Source of the DNA: Komagataeibacter xylinus
GTDB lineage: Bacteria; Pseudomonadota; Alphaproteobacteria; Acetobacterales; Acetobacteraceae
Assembly: GCF_004302915.1 (NCBI RefSeq)
Contig: NZ_QQBI01000001.1
Location: 152,256 to 216,255, forward strand
Direction of reading: 5' to 3'
DNA length: 64,000 bases
Shown here: piece by piece, positions 45,860 through 55,130 of the stretch
Layout: each line of letters opens with the position of its first letter
Position numbering within the stretch: position 1 is the first letter of the stretch
Made by a program: the position numbers and the translations under genes
The notes under the pieces: model-generated
Seen by the model: the letters and a program-made list of their open reading frames with translations, nothing else
Told to the model about the DNA's origin: nothing
The model's database searches: none

Positions 45860-46813
45860 TCATCCGCACTGGTCCATGCAGGTGGCCGGAGTCCCGCCAT
45901 AACCGTGACGGATCATCACCGCCGCCACCATGCACGACAGCACGCGCACCGCCACCGGGTCGGCCCGGCTGGTCAGAATGACCGGCACGCGCATGCCCAT
46001 GACAATGCCCGCCGCCCGCGCCTGCCCGATGAAGGTCATCTGCTTGGCCAGGATATTGCCCGCCTCGAGGTCGGGCACCACCAGAATATCCGCCTGCCCT
46101 GCCACGGGCGAGACCACGCCCTTGCAACGCGCGGCCTCGGGGCTGACGGCGTTATCAAGGGCGAGCGGCCCGTCCACCACCGCCCCCGTGATCTGCCCGC
46201 GTTCGGCCATCTTGCACAGCACCGCCGCATCGAGCGTGGAAGGGAGTGCCGGGTTGACCATCTCCACCGCCGAGAGCAGCGCCACCTTCGGCTGCGTCAT
46301 GCCCAGCATGTGCGCGAGGTCGATGCTGTTCTGCACGATGTCGCGGCGGGATTCGAGATCGGGCGCGATATTGACCGCGCCATCGCTCACCAGCAGCACG
46401 CGCGGGGCCTGCGGGGCATCGAGCACATAGACATGGCTCATGCGCCGGGCCGTGCGCAGCCCGCCCTCGTGGTGGCCGAGTTCGTGCAAAAAGATGCGCG
46501 AATGCAGCGAGCCCTTCATCAACGCCGCCACCGCGCCATCACGCGCCATGCGCACGCCATGACGGGCCGCCTCCTCCGCCGTGGGCAGGTCAATGAAGGT
46601 GCAGCCGGCCAGCGACACGCCCGATGCCGTGGCCAGTTGCCGGATCCGCGCCTCCGGGCCGATCAGCACCGGCTGGGCCAGGGCGTTACGCGCCACCTCG
46701 GCGGCGGCCTCGATGGCGGGCAGGCTGCACGGATAGACCACCCCCAGCCGCATGGGGGCATGGCCGGACAGGGTGTGGGCCAGATCATCAAAAAAACGCA
46801 AGCTACGCATCAT
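45860..46813 (-). CDS. Phosphate acetyl/butyryltransferase family enzyme
   Basis: A Pta/Ptb-type acyltransferase (acyl-CoA plus phosphate to acyl phosphate), 317 residues. Family segments: ALMKGSLHSRIFLHEL, RMSHVYVLDAP, VLLVSDGAVNIAPDLESRRD, QADILVVPDLEAGNILAKQM. This short form is often annotated as bifunctional enoyl-CoA hydratase/phosphate acetyltransferase, but no hydratase domain is present. Acetate kinase, a frequent partner, is not nearby. The substrate is not settled by sequence. Confidence 0.87.
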   Translation of the reverse strand: MMRSLRFFDDLAHTLSGHAPMRLGVVYPCSLPAIEAAAEVARNALAQPVLIGPEARIRQLATASGVSLAGCTFIDLPTAEEAARHGVRMARDGAVAALMKGSLHSRIFLHELGHHEGGLRTARRMSHVYVLDAPQAPRVLLVSDGAVNIAPDLESRRDIVQNSIDLAHMLGMTQPKVALLSAVEMVNPALPSTLDAAVLCKMAERGQITGAVVDGPLALDNAVSPEAARCKGVVSPVAGQADILVVPDLEAGNILAKQMTFIGQARAAGIVMGMRVPVILTSRADPVAVRVLSCMVAAVMIRHGYGGTPATCMDQCG

Positions 46814-47114
46814 GCCTTCTTTCGGGTTGCGGGCAGGGCCTGCCCCCCTGATGCCACAGCCCCCCGTATCCGCCCGCCATCATCTTTATGCGAGGGCGCA
46901 ACCGGAACCCGCCCCGCATGACACAGATGTGACCACGGGCCGCCCCGGTTTGCAGGCACGCCCCGGCATGCGCCACCGTTAAGGCTTACGGGCCATATCA
47001 CCCGCGCAGCAGTGCGACCGATGCCCCCGTGACAGGCCCCACGCCCCTCATGCATGCTGCGGCGCAGGACGGGCACGGGCCTGAACGGTGCCCACCATTA
47101 CAAGGAGAATATCC
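46814..47114. other. 301-base gap with divergent promoters
   Basis: It separates the minus-strand pta-like gene from the plus-strand reductase. No gene seen. The AAGGAG of the reductase is at 47101-47106. It contains one of two near-identical CATCATCT...GCGAGG segments (46879-46901). Confidence 0.5.
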
Positions 47115-47990
47115 ATGTCCACCGCTTCCCTGATCGGATTTATAGGCTTTGGCGCCATGGCGTCGCGCATGGGGGCCAACCTGAGCAAGGCGGGCCACAG
47201 GCTCGTGGCCTATACCCCTTCGGGCAAGGGGGGCGATGGCAGCACGCGCTTCGTGCCCACGCCGCGCGCGCTGGCGCAGGAGGCGGATATCGTGATCGTG
47301 TGCGTGCCTGATGACGAGGCGCTCGAAGCCTCGCTGCAGGGGCCCGATGGCGCGCTGGCGGGCATGAAGCCCGGCGGCCTGCTCATCAATACCAGCACCG
47401 TCGCCCCCGAGACCTCCGTAGCCCTGGCCGAGCAGGGCAAGGCGCTGGGGCTGACCGTAATCGACGCACCGGTGGCAGGCAGCACGCCGGAGGCGGAATC
47501 GGGCAATCTGGTGGTGCTGGCCGGTGGCACGGCAGAAGAGATCAGCCGCGCCCAGCCGGTGTTTGACGCCATTGGCCGCCTGACCATCCACGCAGGCCCC
47601 GCTGGCAGCGGCTCCAAGCTCAAGCTTGTCATCAACGGCATCATGGGGGCCACGCTGGCCGTGGTGGCCGAAGGCGTGACCTATGGCCTGGCAGCAGGGC
47701 TGGAGCGCGACATGCTGTATGACGCGCTCGATGCGGTGCCGGTCATCTCGCCGCACCACAAGCGCAAGCTCAAGGCCGCGAAGGCGGGTGATTTCAGCCC
47801 GCAATTCCCCACCCGCCTCATGCAGAAGGATATGCGCCTGCTGCTGACCGATGGCGCCCGGCAGATGGCCCCGCTCCCCGCCATGGCCGCCGCCACCCAG
47901 AGCCTGTCGCTCACCCGCAGGCGGTACCCCAACGAGGATTATTCCGCCCTGTTTGCGGTAATGGAATCCATGGTGGCCAATACGCCCTGA
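47115..47990 (+). CDS. NAD(P)-dependent 3-hydroxyisobutyrate dehydrogenase-type oxidoreductase
   Basis: A beta-hydroxyacid dehydrogenase. Rossmann motif IGFIGFGAMASRMGANL at the N-terminus, substrate-binding INTSTVAPETS, DAPVAGSTPEAESGNL, and the catalytic Lys in GSGSKLKLVINGIM. 291 residues from ATG 47115, which has AAGGAG at good spacing. Substrate could be 3-hydroxyisobutyrate, tartronate semialdehyde or glyoxylate; sequence alone does not decide. It stands alone. Confidence 0.9.
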   Translation: MSTASLIGFIGFGAMASRMGANLSKAGHRLVAYTPSGKGGDGSTRFVPTPRALAQEADIVIVCVPDDEALEASLQGPDGALAGMKPGGLLINTSTVAPETSVALAEQGKALGLTVIDAPVAGSTPEAESGNLVVLAGGTAEEISRAQPVFDAIGRLTIHAGPAGSGSKLKLVINGIMGATLAVVAEGVTYGLAAGLERDMLYDALDAVPVISPHHKRKLKAAKAGDFSPQFPTRLMQKDMRLLLTDGARQMAPLPAMAAATQSLSLTRRRYPNEDYSALFAVMESMVANTP

Positions 47991-48058
47991 GGATAAGGCC
48001 GCCTTTTCCTGAACGGAGAGAGCGCCAGAAGCCCTTGGTTTGCATCACTATACGGGTG

Positions 48059-48937
48059 TCAGATCCGCCCGCGCACCATCGCGGCCATGACCGCCAGCCT
48101 GTCGCCCACGCCACGCGCCGGCGGGGGGCTGGCGGCGGGCGTGGCGCGGGCTTTCATGTCGCGCAGGCCGAGCACTGCGGGCAGGCTTGCGGCAAGCGCC
48201 GGGCGCGGCAGGCGGCCTCCCGCACGCGCCTGCGCCAGCCATGCCTGCCCCTGCTGGCGCAGTTCCCCGCGCAGGGCCGCGATCTGGCCGGGGGCAGCCT
48301 GGCCGGTGCGCAGCCCCTCACGCGTAAGGTTCGCCCCGGCCAGCATGTCATCAGGCAGCGGGCAGCGGCCTGCGGCCAATACGGCTGGCAGGTAGCGCAC
48401 CAGCGCGCCCACACCATACACCCCGCCATACAGGCGCACCCGCTCCAGCGCCGGGCCATCGTCAATGCCGGCTTCCATGGCCATGGCCACCTGCAGGCCT
48501 CCCGCGCCCGCCAGCATGGCGGCCTGCCAGTGTTCGCGGTCAGGCAGGCCATCAAGTTCATCCTCCCGGGCCGTGATGATGGCCTCGACCGTATCGCGCC
48601 GCACCCGCCCCCGCGCCAGCAGGCCCAGCAGGGCGCGGGCGGTCTCGTGGCGCTGGGCATTGCCGCTTTCCACCACGTCGCGCCACCACTGCAGGCGGAT
48701 CAGCCCCGCCATCGGCCCGGCCACCGCCCATGAGGCAGGCGTGGCCACGGCGCGCACGCATTCATGATTGAAGGCGATCAGCGCCATTGCCGCCGCCCGT
48801 GCCGCGGCAGGCAGGAACAGCGCGCAGAAAAAGCGGTCCGGGTCCGCCGCGCGGGCGGCGTGCAGCATGGACACGCCATCGTGCGCGACAGGCGATGCAT
48901 CCATCGGGCCGGTCATGGCGTTTGGTTCCGAAGGCAT
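48059..48937 (-). CDS. Squalene/phytoene synthase-like protein lacking catalytic Asp motifs
   Basis: All-helical fold of the squalene/phytoene synthase superfamily: DPDRFFCALFLPAAAR, LIAFNHECVRAVA and GLIRLQWWRDVVE are recognisable. The first Asp-rich motif (DxxxD after the Asn/Tyr helix) is absent and the second region (VRYLPAVLAAGRCPLPDDML) lacks the usual pattern. That profile matches NDUFAF6-type complex I assembly factors rather than prenyl synthases. 292 residues from 48937; ATGs at 48916 and 48904 are possible. Role inferred from family. Confidence 0.8.
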   Translation of the reverse strand: MPSEPNAMTGPMDASPVAHDGVSMLHAARAADPDRFFCALFLPAAARAAAMALIAFNHECVRAVATPASWAVAGPMAGLIRLQWWRDVVESGNAQRHETARALLGLLARGRVRRDTVEAIITAREDELDGLPDREHWQAAMLAGAGGLQVAMAMEAGIDDGPALERVRLYGGVYGVGALVRYLPAVLAAGRCPLPDDMLAGANLTREGLRTGQAAPGQIAALRGELRQQGQAWLAQARAGGRLPRPALAASLPAVLGLRDMKARATPAASPPPARGVGDRLAVMAAMVRGRI

Positions 48938-48965
48938 GGGAGGCGCGCGTTCATATGTCCGTCAC

Positions 48966-48994
48966 TTGACGCACCGGGCCCGCCCCCATAGCAA
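48966..48994 (+). promoter_or_regulatory. Possible sodB promoter
   Basis: TTGACG, a 17-base spacer and TAGCAA, about 50 bases before the sodB ATG. The -35 is strong and the -10 weak. It overlaps the upstream region of the divergent gene. Confidence 0.4.
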
Positions 48995-49045
48995 TCTTGG
49001 TATGGCGGCCACGTGCCGCCCCTTGCAATTCCCAGGAGAATGTTC

Positions 49046-49654
49046 ATGGCTTTCGAATTGCCGTCCCTTCCCTTCGCCTACAATGCCCTTGCCAACCGTG
49101 GCATGTGCCAGGAAACGCTGGAACTCCATCATGACAAGCACCACCAGGCCTATGTGACGGCGCTGAACGGGTTTGTCGAATCCAAGCCGGAACTGCAGGG
49201 CAAGTCGCTTGAGGAAATCATCCTCATGGTCAAGGGCAAGCCCGACCTCGCCCCCGTGTTCAACAATGCGGGACAGCACTGGAACCACATCCTGTTCTGG
49301 CAGAACCTGGCGCCCAAGGGCGGGGTGATTCCCGATTCCCTGAGCAAGAAGATCGTTGAGGACCTGGGCAGCATCGAGAAGTTCAAGGCCGACTTCAAGG
49401 CCGCCGCCGCCTCGCAGTTCGGCTCGGGCTGGGCATGGCTGGTCCTGGGCTCCGACGGCAAGCTGAAGGTGACCAAGACCGCCAACGGCTCCAACCCGCT
49501 GGCCGAAGGCCAGGGCAAGGTGCTGCTCGGCCTCGATGTGTGGGAGCACTCCTACTACCTCGACTTCCGCAACCGTCGCCCCGACTACATCGTCAACTAC
49601 CTCGACCAGCTCGCCAACTACGAGTTTGCCGAGGCACAGCTCCAGTCCGCCTGA
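49046..49654 (+). CDS. sodB: Superoxide dismutase (Fe type)
   Basis: Dismutes superoxide in the cytoplasm. Metal ligands: His28 (LELHHDKHHQAYV), His in WNHILFWQ, Asp and His in LDVWEHSYYLD. Gln in FNNAGQHWNH occupies the position typical of Fe enzymes, and the MnSOD Gln segment is replaced by TANGSNPLA, so iron (or cambialistic) use is expected. AGGAG lies upstream of ATG 49046. 202 residues. A perfect bidirectional terminator follows. Confidence 0.96.
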   Translation: MAFELPSLPFAYNALANRGMCQETLELHHDKHHQAYVTALNGFVESKPELQGKSLEEIILMVKGKPDLAPVFNNAGQHWNHILFWQNLAPKGGVIPDSLSKKIVEDLGSIEKFKADFKAAAASQFGSGWAWLVLGSDGKLKVTKTANGSNPLAEGQGKVLLGLDVWEHSYYLDFRNRRPDYIVNYLDQLANYEFAEAQLQSA

Positions 49655-49679
49655 TCACGCATCTGGCGTTCTGACTACG

Positions 49680-49706
49680 GAAAACCCGGCTTCGCGCCGG
49701 GTTTTC
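49680..49706. terminator. Bidirectional terminator between sodB and the sugar porter
   Basis: AAAACCCGGC (49681-49690) and GCCGGGTTTT (49696-49705) pair perfectly around TTCGC. The A and T ends let it work on both convergent transcripts. Confidence 0.88.
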
Positions 49707-49714
49707 TGCATCTA

Positions 49715-51154
49715 TCACTTTTCAGGCGGGGCGTTGCCGCCCAGCGCGCGCAGCTTCGTGCCGCGCATGAGTTCCGCCTCGATCTGCTCCAGCGTCATGC
49801 CCCGCGTCTCGGGCACGCGCAGCGCCACCATGGCCATGAACACCACGTTGAGCGCCGCATAGACCCACAGCACCCGCCCTGCGCCCAGCACCTCAAGCCC
49901 GGTGAGGAACGTGGCGCTGACCACCATGTTGGCGATCCAGTTTGCGCAGGTTGAGCACGCCATGCCGAACTCGCGCCCGCGCAGCGGCAGGATCTCGGCG
50001 CAGAGCAGCCACGCCAGCGGCCCGGCCGAAAACGCGAAGGCCGCGACAAACACCAGCATGCACACCCCCATGAGCAGCCGCAGCCCCGGCATGGGCGGCA
50101 CGCCGCCTGCCAGGATCATGGCCTGCCCCGCCATGGCCAGCGCCATGACCGCGAATCCGCCCACCAGCATGGGCCTGCGCCCGATCCGGTCCACCCAGAA
50201 CGTGGCGACACAGGTGGAAAGCAGGTTGATCACCCCCACCCCCACCGGCCCCCACACCTGCACGTAATGGCTGTAGCCCACCAGCCCGATGATGTAGGGC
50301 GCGTAGTACAGCACCGCGTTGATGCCCGAGAACTGCTGCGCCACCTGCAGGCCCACCGCCAGCCACATGGCGCGGCGGCAGTTGACGTCGTTCATGAAAT
50401 TGCCGATGCCATCCTTGCGCGCAGCTAGCCGGGCCATGATGGCGTTGCGCTCGGCCATGACCAGCCGGGGCAGGCCACGCAGTTCGATCAGCACGCGCCG
50501 CGCGTCACGCTCACGCCCCTGGGCGAGCAGCCAGCGCGGGCTGGGTGGCAGGAACATAACCCCCATCATGAACACAAGGCCCGGAAACCCCACGATGCCC
50601 AGCATCCAGCGCCACACGCCGAAATAGGAGAACAGCCCATCCGACACGTAGGCCGCGAGCAACCCGCACGAGATCATGAGCTGATAGCCCAGGATCATGG
50701 CGCCCCGGCGGCCTGAATCGGCAATCTCGGCAATATAGAGCGGAGTGGCGAACGTGGTGGCGCCGGTCGCCACGCCCAGCAGCAGGCGGGCGAACAGGAG
50801 CATGCCGAATGATGAAGCCTCGGCGCACAGCAGCGGGCCGATGACGAACAGCCCCGCCGTGAGCACCAGCGTGCGCTTGCGCCCCCATGTGTGTGAAAGC
50901 CATGCGGCGGCGATCACGCCAAGGGCCGCACCGAGCAGCATGATGGCCACGATCGATTCGCGCTGCAGGTCCGACAGGGTGAATTCCTGCGCGATCAGGT
51001 CGAGCGCGCCGGACATGACCCCCGTATCCAGCCCGAACAGGATGCCCGAAAGGGCTGCCAGGCTGCCTACCAGCCCGGCGCGACCGCGTATGGCTGGCGG
51101 GTGGTGGGGGCCTGCAGGCTGGCCTGTCTGCGCGATACCGGGCTGCGTTTGCAT
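49715..51154 (-). CDS. MFS sugar transporter (sugar porter family)
   Basis: A 12-helix proton-coupled sugar importer, 479 residues. Sugar-porter signatures: GILFGLDTGVMSGAL in helix 1, WGRKRTLVL loop, LLLGVATGATTFATPLYIAE, QQFSGINAVLYYAP in helix 7, DRIGRRPMLVGG and PETRGMTLEQIE at the C-terminus. ATG 51154 has AGGAG about 10 bases upstream. The closest E. coli relatives would be GalP/XylE-like. The specific sugar is not evident. Confidence 0.93.
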   Translation of the reverse strand: MQTQPGIAQTGQPAGPHHPPAIRGRAGLVGSLAALSGILFGLDTGVMSGALDLIAQEFTLSDLQRESIVAIMLLGAALGVIAAAWLSHTWGRKRTLVLTAGLFVIGPLLCAEASSFGMLLFARLLLGVATGATTFATPLYIAEIADSGRRGAMILGYQLMISCGLLAAYVSDGLFSYFGVWRWMLGIVGFPGLVFMMGVMFLPPSPRWLLAQGRERDARRVLIELRGLPRLVMAERNAIMARLAARKDGIGNFMNDVNCRRAMWLAVGLQVAQQFSGINAVLYYAPYIIGLVGYSHYVQVWGPVGVGVINLLSTCVATFWVDRIGRRPMLVGGFAVMALAMAGQAMILAGGVPPMPGLRLLMGVCMLVFVAAFAFSAGPLAWLLCAEILPLRGREFGMACSTCANWIANMVVSATFLTGLEVLGAGRVLWVYAALNVVFMAMVALRVPETRGMTLEQIEAELMRGTKLRALGGNAPPEK

Positions 51155-51245
51155 TCTGCCTGCTCCTGCTGTTGACAGCAGCAACGATGCAGCCGGGGGG
51201 GAAGTTCGCCCCGATCCGGGGCGAACATGCGCGCGTGGGGCGCGA

Positions 51246-51635
51246 TCAGCCCTTTTTGGCCGCCTTTTCAGGCGTGGTGTCATTGGCGGGGGTGGCAGCG
51301 CTGGTAATGACCGAGCTGATGGTGTCGCGCAGCACGCTCACGCGCACGCCCTGCGCGATCTCGACCTCGACCTCGTTCGACTCCGCCGAGACCTTCTGCA
51401 CCACCCCGATGATGCCGCCTGCCGTCAGCACCCGGTCACCCCGGCGCAGCGTGGAAAGCTGGTTGCGCAGCTGCTTCTGCTTGACCTGCTGCGGGCGGAT
51501 GAGCAGGAAATAGAAAATGCCGAACATGGCCACATAGGGCAGCACCGCCATGATGCCATCGCCGCTCAGCAGGCCGCCGCCCGCAGCCTGGGCATGGGCG
51601 GGCGTGGTCAGTAAATCATTGAAAATAGAGGCCAT
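51246..51635 (-). CDS. yajC: Preprotein translocase accessory subunit YajC
   Basis: Single-helix partner of SecDF. The helix is MAVLPYVAMFGIFYFLLIRP, followed by QQVKQKQLRNQLSTLRRGDR and LTAGGIIGVV, as in the family. 129 residues. secD and secF do not follow; a sugar porter does, 91 bases on. Confidence 0.94.
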   Translation of the reverse strand: MASIFNDLLTTPAHAQAAGGGLLSGDGIMAVLPYVAMFGIFYFLLIRPQQVKQKQLRNQLSTLRRGDRVLTAGGIIGVVQKVSAESNEVEVEIAQGVRVSVLRDTISSVITSAATPANDTTPEKAAKKG

Positions 51636-51806
51636 TGCAATCTTTCCGGCAGAATGAAGGGTTGAACGGGTTGCGGGTTTGCCATGCGGACCATAGTTTT
51701 CGCCTGTTTCCCGTCAAGGCGTTCGCCTGGCCCGTGTCAGCCAACGCGCTCCGGATCGCCCGGTGGCATGCGCCACCGCCCTGTTATGACCGAATCAGGA
51801 CCGACG

Positions 51807-52679
51807 ATGGACCAGACCACCCTTCCCGTTCTCGAACGCATTGCCGCGGCCCTCGAGCGCCTCTCGCCCCCCGCCCCCTCGCTGGCCGGGCTGGAGCAGG
51901 CGGATGCCTTCATCTGGCACCCTGGCCTTGGCCGCCTCACCCCCGTGGCCCACGTGGCGCATGTGGAGATGGGGCTGTTGCAGGGCATTGACCGCCAGCG
52001 CCAGATGCTGCTCGACAACACGCTGCACTTCGCGCACGGCCTGTCCGCCAACAACGCCATGCTGTGGGGCGCGCGCGGCATGGGCAAGTCCTCGCTCGTC
52101 AAGGCCGCCCATGCCCAGGCCAACCTGGTTGATGGCAGACCCGCGGCCCAGGGCAAGGGGCGGCTGGTGCTTGTCGAGATCCAGCGCGAGGATCTTTCCA
52201 CCCTGCCCGACCTGCTCGCCCTGCTGCGTGAAAGCCCGCGCCGGTTCATCGTGTTCTGCGATGACCTGTCGTTCGAGCGCGAGGATGCGGACTACAAGGC
52301 GCTGAAATCCGTGCTCGACGGCGGCATTGCCGGGCGGCCGCACAACGTTCTGTTCTATGCCACATCGAACCGTCGCCACCTCATGCCGCGCGAGATGATC
52401 GAGAACGAAAGCTCGAGCGCCATCAACACATCCGAGGCAACGGAGGAAAAGGTCTCGCTTTCCGACCGTTTCGGGCTATGGATCGGCTTTCACAACTGCG
52501 CGCAGGATACCTTCATGGACATGGTCCGCGCCTATGCGAAGGAACGCAGCCTGCCGATTGGCGATAAGGACCTCGTGCGCCGCGCCAATGCGTGGTCGCT
52601 CTCACGCGGGGGGCGTTCAGGGCGCGTGGCCTTCCAGTTCATTGAAGACCTGAGCGCGGAACTTTCCGCCCAGCCATGA
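51807..52679 (+). CDS. DUF815 AAA-type ATPase
   Basis: A P-loop ATPase with Walker A LWGARGMGKSSLVKAAH near residue 88, Walker B FIVFCDDLSFE, sensor-like LFYATSNRRHLMPREM and the DUF815 end LSRGGRSGRVAFQFIEDL. 290 residues from ATG 51807 (in-frame ATG 51786 possible). Broadly conserved in proteobacteria; molecular role unknown. It is divergent from yajC, across a 171-base gap. Confidence 0.9.
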   Translation: MDQTTLPVLERIAAALERLSPPAPSLAGLEQADAFIWHPGLGRLTPVAHVAHVEMGLLQGIDRQRQMLLDNTLHFAHGLSANNAMLWGARGMGKSSLVKAAHAQANLVDGRPAAQGKGRLVLVEIQREDLSTLPDLLALLRESPRRFIVFCDDLSFEREDADYKALKSVLDGGIAGRPHNVLFYATSNRRHLMPREMIENESSSAINTSEATEEKVSLSDRFGLWIGFHNCAQDTFMDMVRAYAKERSLPIGDKDLVRRANAWSLSRGGRSGRVAFQFIEDLSAELSAQP

Positions 52680-52818
52680 TCCATAACAAGGATTGATCCA
52701 TGCGGGTGCTGGCATGCTGGAGCGGTTCAGTTCTTCCCCATGAGCCACCTCAGGCCAGAAAAGGCCCGATGCGAAAGGATGCCGCCCTGCATTACAAAAC
52801 ATGACGGCACTGAACCAT

Positions 52819-52849
52819 TTGCCCTGACCGTAAAAAACATCCTTAATAT
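52819..52849 (+). promoter_or_regulatory. Weak candidate promoter for the Rieske oxygenase unit
   Basis: TTGCCC and TAATAT separated by 19 bases, 108 bases before the Rieske start. The spacer is long. The 52680-52957 gap holds nothing else I can support. Confidence 0.25.
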
Positions 52850-52957
52850 CGCCATGGCGGCAGGATATCGTTCAGAATGCGTCGCAATGCCTTTTGTACC
52901 CGACGTCCTGCCATGGCACATCCGGCTGCCATGCCCTGTTAACAGTCAAGAGAGACA

Positions 52958-54079
52958 ATGGATCAGACGTTACCGCCTGACAGCATGCAGTCCTCCGCCC
53001 CGGCCAGCGGGCGGGATCTGCGCCGAATCCGTGCCAACCCCGATTTCTGGTATCCCGTTGCCTGGTCGCGGGAACTGAAGCCCGGCAAAACCATTGGCAC
53101 CCGCTATGCGGGCCAGCCCATTGCCCTCGTCCGCCCGAAGGAAGGGGGCAGCGTCTTCGCGCTTGAAGACCGCTGCGCCCACCGGCAGGTGCCCCTGAGC
53201 AAGGGCACGGTCAAGGGCGACTCCGTGCAGTGCTGCTATCACGGCTGGGCCTATGGCCGCTCGGGCCGGTGCATCGACGTGCCCTATCTGGGCAAGGGCA
53301 AGCTGCCCAACGGCGTGCGCACCTACCCCGTGCGCGAGGTTGACGGGCTGATCTTCGTTTTTCCCGGTGATCCGGACAAGGCGGAGGCAACGCCCTTCCC
53401 GCGCCTGGCGGAGGTGGCGAACCCCGCCTACAAGACCCGCCGCTTTGGCCAGCTTGTGCATTGCCACTACAGCTTCATGCATGAGAACCTGATGGATATG
53501 AACCATCAGTTCATGCACATGAAGCAGATGGGCCAGATGAAGCCGCGCTTCCTGGGCCAGGAACGTGGCCCCGGCCTGGTGGAGGCGCGCTACAGCTTTG
53601 CGCGCACCAGCGGCAAGCAGCCGATTGGCGAGGCGCTGATCTTTGGCCAGAAGCGCGACAACAGCGAGAAATTCGCCCATCGCGATGTCATGACCATCCG
53701 CACCACCTACCCCTACCAGACCCTGCATATCCAGACAGGCGACAGCCCGCCGGTCATGGACCTGTGGATTGCCTACGTGCCGCAGGACGAGGCGGAACTG
53801 ACCAACCGCGTGTTTGGCCTGCTTTCCATCAAGCGGCCCGGCATTCCCGGCGTGCTGGACCTGGCCTGGCCGTTCCTGACCGCGTTCACCGAGCGGATCT
53901 TCCGCGAGGACCGCGAGATCGTGGAGCTCGAGCAGAACGCCTGGTACGAGCAGGGCGGCGACCGCAACCAGGAAATCTTCCCGGTCATCAACAACCTGCG
54001 CTCGCTGCTGGCTGAATGCGGCCTGCCCGCGCAGGATGATACGCCCGCGCCGGTTGCACGGGGTGCGGCATCGGCATGA
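52958..54079 (+). CDS. Rieske non-heme iron oxygenase, alpha-subunit type
   Basis: A 373-residue oxygenase. The Rieske 2Fe-2S site is complete: [10 protein letters not shown] and [10 protein letters not shown] (CxH and CxxH). The mononuclear iron segment is [18 protein letters not shown], where Asp-x2-His is followed by His after only three residues rather than the usual four or five. It resembles the vanillate demethylase/pheophorbide oxygenase group. No reductase or ferredoxin partner is adjacent. The next gene overlaps by ATGA. Substrate unknown. Confidence 0.87.
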   Translation: MDQTLPPDSMQSSAPASGRDLRRIRANPDFWYPVAWSRELKPGKTIGTRYAGQPIALVRPKEGGSVFALEDRCAHRQVPLSKGTVKGDSVQCCYHGWAYGRSGRCIDVPYLGKGKLPNGVRTYPVREVDGLIFVFPGDPDKAEATPFPRLAEVANPAYKTRRFGQLVHCHYSFMHENLMDMNHQFMHMKQMGQMKPRFLGQERGPGLVEARYSFARTSGKQPIGEALIFGQKRDNSEKFAHRDVMTIRTTYPYQTLHIQTGDSPPVMDLWIAYVPQDEAELTNRVFGLLSIKRPGIPGVLDLAWPFLTAFTERIFREDREIVELEQNAWYEQGGDRNQEIFPVINNLRSLLAECGLPAQDDTPAPVARGAASA

Positions 54080-55080
54080 TGGATCAGGGGGGACATGGTT
54101 CGGCCACCTTGCTCGAGGCCGGCGAATATCGCCTGCGTGAAGTCCGCACATCTGATGCGGGCACGATGCACAGGCTGATCAATGACTGGAGCGTGGTGCG
54201 GATGCTCAGCCGCGTTCCCTTCCCCTATTCGCTGGCCATGACCGAGGACTGGATCGCCTCCACCATCGAACAGTCGCAGCATGGCGAGGCCTATCACTTC
54301 GCCATCACCTGCCCGCAATCCGACCAGCCCGATGCCCTGATCGGCTGCATCGGGCTGCGCATCAACGCGGCCGACCGCTCATGCTCGCTGGGCTACTGGG
54401 TGGGTCGCGCGCACTGGAACCGCAAGGTGGCCAGCACCACGGCGGGCAGGCTTGCGCGCTGGGCGCTGGCCAACCTGCCGGTGGACCGGCTCACCGCATC
54501 GGCCGCACACGACAACCACGCCTCGATCGCGGTGCTCAGGCGCATCGGCTTTCGGGAACATGGCACAGGCACGCAGGAATTCGTCTCACGCGGGGGGGAA
54601 TACCCGGTGCGCCTGTTCGAAGCACGGCATGCCGACCTGTCGGGCGAGGAGATGATGGAAGGGACCGAAGCAGGCGATACGCGCCGGATCGTGCTGGTGG
54701 CCGCCGTAGCCCTGGTGGATTCGGATGCCCGCGTGCTGCTGGCCCGCAGGCCCGAAGGCAAGTCCATGGCCGGGCTGTGGGAGTTCCCCGGCGGCAAGGT
54801 GGAAGCGGGCGAGACGCCCGAGGCCGCCCTGATCCGCGAACTTGATGAGGAACTGGGGCTGGACGTGGCCCGCTCATGCCTCGCGCCCTTCACCTTCGTC
54901 TCGCATGATTACGGGCATTTCCACCTGCTCATGCCCGTTTATGTCTGCCATCGGTGGAAGAACACGCCCACCCCGCGCGAGGGGCAGAAACTGGAATGGG
55001 TGCCCGCCGCCAGACTGCGCGACTACCCCATGCCCGATGCCGACCGCCCGCTGATCCCGCTTCTGCAGGACCTGCTGTAA
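54076..55080 (+). CDS. GNAT acetyltransferase fused to a MutT-type Nudix hydrolase
   Basis: Two domains in one frame. Residues about 15-190 form a GNAT of the RimJ/RimL kind ([57 protein letters not shown]). Residues about 205-334 form a Nudix domain with a full box from about 239: [15 protein letters not shown] then RELDEELGL. Preceding [18 protein letters not shown] is typical of 8-oxo-dGTP pyrophosphatase MutT. The C-terminal [20 protein letters not shown] also fits MutT. It overlaps the Rieske gene by four bases. No frameshift or stop separates the halves. Confidence 0.93.
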   Translation: MMDQGGHGSATLLEAGEYRLREVRTSDAGTMHRLINDWSVVRMLSRVPFPYSLAMTEDWIASTIEQSQHGEAYHFAITCPQSDQPDALIGCIGLRINAADRSCSLGYWVGRAHWNRKVASTTAGRLARWALANLPVDRLTASAAHDNHASIAVLRRIGFREHGTGTQEFVSRGGEYPVRLFEARHADLSGEEMMEGTEAGDTRRIVLVAAVALVDSDARVLLARRPEGKSMAGLWEFPGGKVEAGETPEAALIRELDEELGLDVARSCLAPFTFVSHDYGHFHLLMPVYVCHRWKNTPTPREGQKLEWVPAARLRDYPMPDADRPLIPLLQDLL

Positions 55081-55130
55081 GAGATTGTTTGAAAACCTGC
55101 CTCTCGTAAAAAATAAAAGACGGCCCCGGA

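Noticed and set aside
52727..52921. A 64-codon minus-strand frame upstream of the Rieske gene
   Set aside because: No ribosome site or recognisable domain, and it overlaps the likely promoter region.
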